DNA of 62,000 nucleotides, taken from assembly GCF_001949145.1 (NCBI RefSeq), contig NW_019091370.1:1876575-1938574 (forward strand), read 5' to 3'. This DNA comes from Acanthaster planci (taxonomy: Eukaryota; Echinodermata; Asteroidea; Valvatida; Acanthasteridae). Of this stretch, positions 12,401 through 24,400 are shown piece after piece (positions within the stretch are counted from its first letter, which is position 1; each line of letters starts with the position of its first letter). The notes under the pieces were generated by a model. It did not search any database. It worked only from the letters and a program-made list of their open reading frames with translations, and was not told where the DNA came from. A program made the position numbers and the translations under genes.

Positions 12401-15400
12401 ATACGGCTAAATTGTTTTGAATTTGGTGAACTTGCTTGCGGACAGATATTCATAATGTTTTGCTGCTCTGTTTCTGTTCCACAAACATGCAATGGCACTT
12501 GAGACCTCATGGCAAATTCTGCTAGCAATATTGGCAAAATTCGACAGGATTAAGATTTTCTTGCAAAGTAATGGAATAGGATCAAATTCAGTAAGTCGGG
12601 TTTGTGGTTACATGATGTATAAACTATCTCCTTTAGTGAGTGTTGGTTTTGAGTGGAACTGATAACTCAACATTTCGGGCAGTCTCGCCAAAACGTCGAG
12701 TTATCGGTTCTGCTCAGAACCAACACTCACTGAAAAGCGAACTTAACCTGTTGACAATTCATTATGCAAACATTTCAAATGTACAGGTTTCAAATCACAC
12801 GTACAATGCACAAATTCACACCGACAGCAACGGAAATGAAGAGAATTTATAGCAATAAAACTCAGTAAATCAGGGAATTTTTCAGTGACATTACTCACCA
12901 GCACTGACAACTACAACGAAAGAGCAGACGGCCTCATTTCCGGAGTTGTCTGTGAACGTGTAGGTGACTGTGGTGGATCCCACATTGAAGGAGTCACCGG
13001 GTGACGCATTGGACAAACGAGTGACCGCTGTGCCGGAGTTGTCGGTTGCCGTGGGCTCGACCCAAGTGACCGCTGCGCTGGTGGCACCAACGGCTGCTGT
13101 GGCCGCCTGGTTGCCGGGGCAGTTGGTTATTACGGGTGGAGTGTTGTCTGCCGGAGCTACGGAGGATGACGGGACAAAAATTAGGTCACAGAGTAAGCAA
13201 CATTTGTTCAAAAAAACATTGGAGTGAGATCTGGAAATAAATTAATCTGAGACACGTCCAGGGTTTTTGTGGTTTTTCGATGCTATCGAGGCATGAGTTT
13301 TTTCACAAATGGCCATTTGGCGAAATGGCTACCAAAAAAATTGTGCACTTGGCTTTTGTCCAAAGGTTGGTTTTTGTAGCCAATCAAGACTGGTTAAACC
13401 TCTAACAATGCACAATTTTAGGGTGAACAATCCTGATGTCCCACAAATTAGGATAATCACAACACTGGAAACGTTGTTTAGGAGACATCGGAGGTTATTT
13501 GTCAGTTTTTTGCACTATTTCAATACAGCGCTAGGTTTCTTTTCCCCCACATCTTGGCCTGCTTGTTTAGTTTAGTTTTGCATCAGCACTTTGACCAGTT
13601 TTCAGCGTTTTAGTCTTTCGTCTCCAACTGTTGGAATAAAAATGAAAAAAAAAAATGGCTTCATATTACACAATTTGGCACTTCTGCAGCAGAAAACAGG
13701 AAAGCCCCGAGCTGGAGAGTCAATTTGCAGAACATAAATTTCTCAAACTAAACCCTCAAGCCATTACATAAAAAGAGAGCTTTTAGAAAAACCCCAATAC
13801 GAGTGCAAAACAGTACGGTTCTTCTTGAGAACGCCAAAGTTACAACAACTAGCATATAAGCAACAAACAGCAAGAAAGGCGAAGAGCAGACCACCATATT
13901 GGATGTCATTTGTACCTGCCACCGTCACGACAAAGGAGCAGACGGCTTCGTTGCCAGATGTATCAGTGAACCTGTAGGTGATGGTCGTGGAACCGGCATT
14001 GAAGACGCTGTTGGGCACGTGGCTTCTGGTGACGCTGACAGGTTGTCCATCGTCATCTGTTGCCGTCGGCTCTACCCATGACACCACAGCATTGTTGGTT
14101 CCCGTTGCCGTGACACCATTTGGACAGTTGCTGATGACAGGTGGGGTGTTGTCCCCGGTAGACGTGCCCTCTGTGAAAAATGACATCACAGTTGACATCG
14201 GAGCAGATTGTCACAGGACGGTGATTTGGGGGTGAACTAACATTGATTTTTTTTAAAGCTAGCTTCATCTGATTTGTGTAATTCCACCACATTTGGTGAC
14301 ATCACACCAAAAGGGATTATTTCGAAAAATGTGTACACCAAGGCAGAAATAGTATGCCCCATCAGAGTTACCAGCTGGGAATAAAAATGGATGGACTCAT
14401 TCAAATCCTGTTAGTGTGAATTATATTAAGCCAACCATGGCACCAATTTCGGCAAATCTGTAAACTCATTGACTTAATGTTATGAATTGGCTATTTGAAA
14501 ACAAATTGTTACAGTCTTCCAAAAAAAATGAAAAGCTGCCTTTTACCAGAATAATGAATTTGTTTAAAACTGTTTTTCTTATAAACAATACCAACAAAGC
14601 ACTTGGGGGAAACTGACAAGAACTATATTGATCCAGCAATGTGAATTTACTTTCAGAATGTTGACTTAACAACGGTCCCAATTTTTTTTTTTTTTACCTG
14701 TGACAGTGACGGTGAATTCGCAGGTGTCAAAGTTTCCAGAGTTATCGAAGAACGTGTACACCACCCTGGTGACCGTGTTGGCCGAAAAGGTGGCCGGGGG
14801 CGTGTGGGACCGGCTGACGCCAGGCTCCACGCCGCTGTTGTCGGTCGCCGTCGGCTCAATCCAGGAGACCGTGGCCGTATTGGAGCCGGCGTCTGGAGCC
14901 GTCGTTTGGGAAGCCGGGCAGCCGGAGATGACCGGTGCTGTGGTGTCACTGGCAGTGGGACCTAAAGTAACGAAAAATCAAGCACAACCGCATGATTACG
15001 AGATTATTTGGACAAATATGAATGCACAGCCACCGATTAGTGCTCGATTACAGAGTCCGAGTGCTTCTGAATTTCAGTTTTAAAACTCTTTGAGCAAGAG
15101 GGCAAGTAGACTCGATCTTACTATACCCAGGCATGGCCGACAGCTAAAACGTCAAGCACGCCATGACTCACCTCTGGTGGATGTTTGAATGAGTTAATCC
15201 TAATCTGTTTCACACAGACCCAAAGTCTGAGAAAAGTACAGGCAGATCGTGCACTGGACTCAACCGAAGCGCACAGCCTACTGAGGTAGCTAAATGTCAC
15301 TCCAAGGGAACTCGCCAAGTGTTGAAAAATATGCATTTTTGCGGTAAAAATGATCGAGTACTGTTCAAATGACTCCCAAAAATTCATACAAGATAGTTGC

Positions 15401-18400
15401 TACAACTTGTCTTTCTCGGAAGTTACAGGTCTTGCCCAAAAAAGGTACTTTTTGCCAGTGGTTGATGATGGTTAAAAAAACGGTAATTATCAACCATGTG
15501 TTCTATTAATGAGTATCAGCCCAACGTATGCAAACTTTTTGTACATTGTCCGCTCATGTGCACAACTCTCTAAGTACTCAGAAACTGATATGACAAAGTG
15601 AGCCATCTCGTATCAAAAATGTCAATTTTTTCTACTCACTGGAAACCATGACGACAAACTGGCACCGCGCTTCATTGCCGGAGGGATCGGTGAACGTGTA
15701 CGTGACCTGGGTGTTTCCGAGGCCGAAGGAATCTCCAGAATCGTGCGTAGATGTTCTGGACACAGTGCCACCAGAGTTATCGGTGGCAGTCGGGACGGTC
15801 CAGGTGACCGCGACCGAAGTGGCACCCTGGGGCAGTGTTGCTGAGGCACCCGTCGGGCAGTTGGAGATGAGCGGCGGTGTATTGTCCACTACCGAGCCTG
15901 TGTACATACCAAAGCCAAAGATATGCCAATATACAAACTGGAATGTATAAATCTTGACTTTAACCTTACCACCCTAGAATAGATAGTGAATTTGAGAGCT
16001 TCCGAATAGATAAAGACGGAAAAATAACTGTTTTGAAATGAGAATGTAAGCTGGCAAACGCAGCCAAAAATTAGCTTTTAATTGTAATCATCAGCATGCT
16101 TGAAATAGTGCTCTATTGACTTGAAACTGTTTGACTGCAAAGTCTTGCTTGAAAATTCACTTACTGAAAGCAATCGGCAGTCAATTTCCAGAAAAAATTG
16201 GGAGAACCCGGCACCCTGTGCACAGCCTTGTGCCACAATTTATGGTGATTCCGTGAAAGTTGCCTGGATGTGCGGCGTTTCAATTACATTAAATGTCTTG
16301 GACGAGGACATATTGCAACATTAACCCTAACACTCCTCAGTCCTCCAACAGGTGAAGGATTGAGGAGGGTTAGGGTTAACGATGCCTCTTAAATGCTACA
16401 GCTCCTCTTCATGCCATTTTGAAAATTTCTTTGCTTTGTTGAAACTGGCTCGAGAATCTCAGAGTTCTCTCACAACAAACAAGCTTTGCATTACTTCCAA
16501 AAAACTAAGTTGTACATTTCTCGTAACTGTGCACCTTTAGTGTTACAACTCTTTTTGGTTTATTTCCACTTTCTTGCAACCGGCAGGTTCAACTGTGAAG
16601 TGGTCACATCCAACATACAATTGTAATAAATACAACTAAATGTATATAATCATTACAATTTGCAATATTCATTAAGAGATAAGGCTAGCAACGATGACCC
16701 ATAAAAATGCACGATTTGTTTAAATGTTCACCTCCTACTGGCCTCCTGCAACTTGCACCACCTAAAAAGACTGCAGAACTTACGCCATGCTGCGCAAGAC
16801 GCAGACTAACGCAGTGTTTAACTTGCGTTTAAAATGTGCTGTGATCTGTTGGACAACTCACACAAAATGCGACATGAGTGAAGTTACGCCACTGCGTAGA
16901 GTATCCTGAAATGTACAGATGATACGAGACAAACGCCACCATTTTACCTGGGTTCACCGTCACTATAAACGAGCAGATGTTCTCATTTCCCGAGTTGTCG
17001 GTGAATGTGTAGGTGACCGTGGTGGATCCCAGGTCGAAGGAGTCGCCGGGCGAGGCATCGGACGAGCGCGTGACGGCAATGCCGGAGTTATCGGTAGCCG
17101 TGGGCTCGACCCACGTGACCACTGCGCTGTTTGCACCAACGGCTGCTGTGACGGCTTGGTTGCTGGGACAGTTGCTAATGACCGGTGGAGTGTTGTCCGT
17201 GGCTGAATTTAATTAAGCAAGCAAACAAACAAACGGCATCAATATTCGACAGAATATTCTCCACCTTGGGTTCTCCTGGCATTTTGATTTCACGTTGATG
17301 AGCTCCCCTGTCGAAGTTAACGTCCAGAAGTGATACCACCGGCGTAACTATGCCGGGGGGAGGGGGGAGGGGAATGATGATGTCCCCACTGGAAGTTTGT
17401 GCCCCTATCCCTGTGTGTCCCCCATTTCAGTCATGTTTTTTCCTCTGAGTGGTTGCTAAAATTATAGTTAGCCATCGGTACAAAATTACAAGACTGATGC
17501 AGTGTTAAAATTTGACGCAGTTACGTGTATCAGAACACCAGAAAATAACGCATATAGTACTGAATATTAAATGAAAATATAACCCAATTTAAATTAATGG
17601 GACAAATGTCCATTTTCAACAAATTTGAGGTGAAATCCAAAACCAACCAAAAGGGGATATTTCTGCCCCTACAAGCTGCAGGCAAAATGAAAGTGGTCTA
17701 CATGTGCACACCGGAATTCATGGTTTTAGTGCCCCCTTGAAAATATGAGCGCCCTCCCTCTGTTCCCTTCAAGAAACTTCACCCGAGCTATGCTACCGAG
17801 TAACACTGATTAAACTGGTATTGACCTAGAGTTCAAATTTTTACCTGGGGTGACTGTTACGACAAAGCTGCAGATGGCCACGTTGCCGGACGTATCGGAG
17901 AACGTGTAGGTTACAGTCGTGGAACCGACATTGAAGATGCTGTTGGGCTCGTGGCTTTTGACCACGCTGACGGGTTGCCCGTCGTTGTCTGTCGCCGTTG
18001 GCTCCACCCAAGACACCACCGCATTGTTGGTTCCCGTGACCGTGATGCCATTGGGGCAGTCGCTGATGATGGGTGGGATGTTGTCGGTACCAGGTGAGCT
18101 TGCTGTCAGTAAAACACCATGGGAAACAAACATCACCAATACAATGGCCATAACAACCACCACAAATCTACGCTGGTTTTGTTTTGTTGACCTCTGATTA
18201 ACATGAAAGGAAACCTTGCAACTTCCCCATTATTAATGCAAGTTGAAACAGAAAACCATTTTCATCCCTTGCAACATCAAATCAGAATGAAAATCTTTGA
18301 TGCCTCCTTGTCGTTAGCATGAGTACTTTCTTCTTTCCTGATCACCAAAATCCTTTCACAAAAAAAAAATACCCCGATGGAGGACCACTGGCAACGGTGG

Positions 18401-21400
18401 GGGTTGATTCAATTCACCTGTGACGGTTATGGTGAAGTCGCACGTGTCGAAGTTGCCAAAGTTGTCGTAGAAGATGTAGGTGACCCGCGTGACCGTGTTG
18501 GACGTGAAGGTGGCGGGAGGCTGGTGGGACTTGGCCACGCCCGGCTCCTGGCCACTGTTGTCCACCGCCGTGGGCTCCACCCAGGAGACGGTGGCCACGT
18601 TCGATCCTGCGTCCGGCGCCACGGTCTGGGAGACGGGGCAACCTGAGATTACTGGGGCTTGAGTGTCACCACCGCTGAAGCCTGGAGAGGGAAGAGAAAC
18701 AGGGTAACGCTATGCAACAAAGATAAACTTTACTGTAAGTTTTCACAAGTTTTTTCTAGCACAAGGGAAATCTCTGACAACCAAAGGTATCCTAAATTAT
18801 TGCACATAATTTTATGGCATTAATCTTTCCGCAATTGGAGAGTTTAAACAAATCTTTTACTTTTAAAATTATTTATCCTTTCAAGTCATTTGATTTAACT
18901 GTGGACAGGATTTTAAATCAGATTTGATTTTATTTCTTCATTTCAAGCCTGTTAAAATGACAGAGTGACTCACTGGAAACCATGACGACAAACTGACACC
19001 GTGCTTCATTGCCAGAGGGGTCGGTGAATGTGTATGTGACCTGAGTGTTGCCAGCGGAGAACAAGTCTCCAGAATTGTGGGTAGAGGTTCTGGTTACGGT
19101 GCCGCCAGAATTGTCCGTGGCAGTTGGGACAGTCCAGGTGACCGCAACTGAAGTGGCACCCTGTGACAGTGTCGCTGAGGGGCCCATTGGGCAGTTAGAG
19201 ATGACCGGTGGTGTAGTGTCTGTAACAGTCCCACCTGGTCAGGCAAAACAAAAGACAACTCAGGTTTGGCACATAAGCCTCCAGATTTTTTCACAGCAAT
19301 TCTGTATAAGAATATTTATACCCCAGTACTGAATATTTATAAAACTGTTCGTCTGAAGCAATCCCAAAGCTTCATTTTCCTGTTCTTAGAAAGAAAACTT
19401 AGTATCAAAAGGACGGCGTGATGCAAGAAGTACCAACTTACTGTTAACAGTCACAACAAATGAGCAGACAGCTTCGTTCCCCGAGTTGTCGGTGAATGTG
19501 TAGGTGACGGTGGTGGATCCTAGGTTGAAGGAGTCACCGGGCGATGCATTGGACAAGCGTGTGACGGCAATGCCGGAGTTATCAGTAGCCGTGGGCTCAA
19601 CCCAAGTGACCACTGCACTGGTTGCACCAACGGCTGCTGTGACCGCTTGGTTGTTGGGACAGTTGCTAATGACCGGTGGAGTGTTGTCCGTGACAGTCCC
19701 TAATTTGGAATGAATTAGCAACGTTCAACTACAACTTCTCTGTAAATGCGTCAGAACTAAAAATACAAATGCTTCAACCAGAATAAGAACAATGACATCT
19801 GTATCTTTGAAGAACTCCTAATCATCAGCAGTTTTGGGGATCTCTCTAATTTAAAGTGTTTAAGTTTCACACTTCTTGATATTTCATTCTTGTGCTCAAA
19901 GCGAGTACACAAAATAGTTCCAACAGATCAGAAACTGCAGCGAGTACCAACATAATTCAGAAACATAAAATCTTACACATGTGGTGTAGTAAAACTGCTC
20001 TGTTGTCGGGCAAACTCCTTTAAATTGTTGAGTGGAAAATGAAGCTTATTTGTTGACTTAACTTGGATGAAAAGCCTCTCAAGCAAAATAACCAAGGATT
20101 GCCTCATTTCCAGAATTACAAAGTATGTTATCAAAAAAAGGATAACATTTGATGCTGAGCACAGACTGTCGATATTCACAATCTCAATTTTACCTGGGTT
20201 CACTGTGACGACAAATGAGCATACGGCGTCATTGCCAGAGATGTCGGTGAATGTGTAGGTGACCGTGGTGGACCCCAGGTTGAAGGTGTCACCGGGCGAC
20301 GCAGTGGACACCCGGTTGACCGTAGCACCGGAGTTATCGGTTGCCGTCGGCTCAACCCAGCTGACCGCTGCACTGGTGGCACCGACCGCTGCTGTGACCG
20401 CTCGGTTGCTGGGGCAATTGCTGATGACCGGTGGAGTGTTGTCCACGACAGTTGCTGAATCGGATGAAAAGGCAGAGCATTATACTTGCTTCTTAAATGT
20501 ATAAACCTCGAGGTCAAAGTCTTCAAAGTGAAAAATTGAAAATAACAACGCAATAAAATTAGAGCGCATTCCTAACAAGCTGTAACGAGACGTGAATAGC
20601 AGAAGTATAATACCATTAATTAAAACAAGAGTTCATTTGGACAAGTATCTGACTGAGAAAGGGCCCCGTGTAATTTTACAGCCAGAACAATTAAGGCATA
20701 CTAATGGATACTTGATCATTTCTTACGTATATCCGGGGTACCAGTATGCGTTGGATAATCAGACTTCTCAGATTTCACTTTTTGCTATTAAGAGGTCGTT
20801 AAAATAACCTCAGGCTCTTGTGGGTAAATTAATTGGTCAAACATTTTTTGAATGACCCTGTCTAGGGTATGGACAAATCACACTGCGACAAAACACAGGC
20901 ATTCTGTTGTGTGAATCTTGCCCCTTATATCACACATTATGGTAAATTGGTGGGAGGTCCGGAAGGGGAAGGACCACAGACTTACTAGAGATGGTGATAA
21001 AGAAGGTACAGATGGCGTAATTCGAGCTGGGGTCGGAAAAGACGTAGGTGACGGCCGTCGTGCCGACGGGGAAGCTGGAGCCAGAGGCGTGGGAGCTGTA
21101 GACCAAGAACGCCGAGCCCGAGTTGTCGGTGGCAGTGGGCGCGGTCCAGGTGACGACGCTGCTGCTACCGGTGCCGACGATCCTGTTGACCGAGTCCGGG
21201 CAGCCGTCAATGACGGGATCTATGTTATCACCTGTCGGTGGGAAAAAACATACTGGTTTAGAAAAATTCCCCAAAATCTGTGGGTGTTATCCATAGCCCT
21301 AAGAATTTTCAAAGTACCAATACTCTACGGAAGTTTACACACGCCTTGGCGAATGGCAAGAAAGAGAAGTTGCAGCTTGCGACTTGGCCTGCTCTGAGGC

Positions 21401-24400
21401 AGACCCAAGAAATCTTTTCCTAAATCAGTTATCAAGTTCTTGACCTTAAGGTTTCAGGGTTGTTTTTCAACAACCTTCTGAATTCCCCCCAAATTTGGGA
21501 CTGACCGAAGATGACATCAAGCCCTTTGTGAATTGAAGAGAGGCCTTGCTGGACCCAAGTGCATCCAAATTATGCAAAAAAAAAAAAAAAACTGTTGGAC
21601 TGGGCCACATTTTAGAAGTTCTTTCTTCAGGAAATCAAATTCGGTACAGAAGGAAGCCTTCCCCAGAGTATGACCCAATCAATGGGATTTGGAAGAGCAG
21701 AAACTTGTTTCAAGGCCACTGAATACATTTTTGCATGGGGCTGCAGGTGTTTGCTGGTGTAAGGAAGAGTATTTATATGCCTTTATTAATGTAGGTGTAA
21801 TCCAACACCCCACCCCCGTTCCAACAGACAGAACAGAGGACAGACTGCACACACCAAGCACTTGGGCCGTGTTGTCTTAGAAAGAGAAACATTTCTTCCA
21901 AAATAACTTACCGACTGGGATTTCACAGGTGGAGCCGGCGTAACCCGCAGGGCACGTACACACAAAGTAAGTGTTGAAGGCGGTGCACTGGGCACCGTTC
22001 TTGCACGGGTTGCTGTTACAAGGATTGGCGCCTGCCAGAACAAGAGAAAAATATTAACTTCAAACTTTCAGAAAATAAAATATCTACATTTTTCTCGTTC
22101 TCTACACGATAAAAGCCAGGCACACACTCGCCTGTGCCTTGATATCAACCATGTGAGCATCTGTGTTCAACATGATTTGGAAACTATGGAAACGAAGAGG
22201 CAGAACACTTTGATGTTCACTTTTTGTTTGGTGTTCTCGTTTTTTCTAAACCGTTAAGTTGAACTGTTATGTATTTTATTTCTTCTTATTCTATCGCTCG
22301 GCCTATTCCGCAGAATTGAAGTTGCTGAGGAGGCCAACGGACAAAAATGCAGGGACAATAATTTCCCTGAAGAAACGTCGGTTGACAGGGTCCCGATAAA
22401 CTTACTGATGGTCTCGCAGTTGTGGCCGATGAAACCAACCGGGCAGTTGCAGATGTAGTCCACGTTGTTGTCGAAGCTGTGGAATGCATTGGAGCAGGTT
22501 GCCCCTTGCTCGCAGTCTGGCGTGTCCTCGAGGGAGCAGACGTTCAAGGAGGGGTTGTCAACTGAAAAGTAATGTTAGAATTTTGACATCGCAGAAAGGA
22601 TTTGGAGACAAAAAGTTGAATTCTTTTGAATTCAAATGCAATCTGCCTCTGTGACGCTATTGGTCAACGAGACATTTAAAATGTGCCCATGTTCTGCATA
22701 CGACAGAGTTTGACAACCAGAATCAGAAGCCATTACCGCAGCGGCACAACGCTCGTGGACAGGCGGTAAGCGCACGTTACGTGCCTCTTCGACCAACAGG
22801 GTGTCCTGATTTATCTATTACACGCGTGTGTTAAGCTGAAGAATGTGCGTGCATATGCAGTGCCACCAGAGCTTAATGGGATTAGTCTATTACCACAAGA
22901 GTGAGTCCCAAGTCCAGTCCTCAAATCGCTCTTACCGACAGGACTGGCACAATTGGGGCCAGTGAAGCCATTGGTGCACTGGCAGGTGTACTGCGGGATC
23001 AGATTGGTGCCCGTGTTGCTGTTGTAGCTGTTGAAGCACGTCGCACCGTTCTGGCACGGGCTGGTGTCGCACAGGTCCATGGCTGGTACACTGACTGCAT
23101 TGCGGAGGAATGCACACAAGCAAGCATGAATACCAGGGATGACATTTAAGTCCAGAATATCATCTATGCCCGATGAACAGGGGTAACATTAATAGGTTTA
23201 AGTACTCTTAACCCCTAAATTGTCCAAAGGCCTGTTATACATAGCGAGACTAGCCCTTCTTCGCAACCTTTCAGGAAACAATTCAAAGAACTTGTTTTAC
23301 ATGAAATCTGAACCCATCTCACCAATGGTGCTCTGACAGTTCTGGCCCACGTCGTTCGGAGAGCAGAGGCAGACGTAGTGGTTGGCGTCCATGGTCAGGC
23401 AAGATGCTCCGTTCAGACAGGGGAAGCTGTTGCACGGGTTGGGATTCACGGTGACCGCTATTTCGCAGTTGACCCCAATGTGGGTGTTGGGGCACGAGCA
23501 GGCGTACGACGCGCACGTCCCCTGAATGACGCTGCAGACGCCACCATTCTGGCATGGGTTGTCGTCACATGGTGAGCTGATGGCTGCAAGTACAAATCAA
23601 AATCAAGACCTTTACACTTCAGAAAGACAGAATGGTGATTTAAAAGTGGATGGTGGAATTGTATTAAACTTACATAGACCTTAACCAAAAAATTTACAGA
23701 ATTCAATTTTTCGACTTATAAATTATGTAAATTTATATACCAAAGAAGAATTTTGCAGAGAACTGAACATAGCAATACATATAGAACAGAATTTTGACCA
23801 GTGCCCTGTTCAATAGTCTCAGAACAGACGTTTCCATTTTCAAACAGTTTTGCGAAGCTTTCCCTTCTTTCAGATCAACCCTAACTTGACGCTTGAATGG
23901 GACTTGAAAAGAGATCAAAACTGAAAGAAATGTGACTTACGGATTTCGCAGTTGAAGCCGCTGAAGCAGCCGTTGCACTGACAGGTGTAAGAGTAGCAGT
24001 TGTCGGGCAGGACAGAGCACTCGGCTCCGTTCAGACAAGGGTTGGGATTACAAGCATCACGCTCTGGAATTAAAATGAGCCGGCACGGTTTAATCTACAT
24101 CTCTGCAGAAAACACAAAGGGCTGACTATTTTTGTGGGCAAAACCGACAAAGAGATGGACAACTCGATCAGACATTTACGCACAGTGAAGAAGGACCAGG
24201 CTGTCTTGAAGAATGATTTTCAAAACCTGAAACTGTCAATGGGCATATCAACTCTTTTCTGACGACATGTTAAGGCCTTTGAAACAATTTGATGAATTTT
24301 CTTTTTTTCTTTTAAAAAGGCACAACTCAAAAATGTGAAACCAACAGCTCTGTTTGTCACCCTCGCTGACCACTGAGCAAGCAAGCTTCCTTTTCTATTA

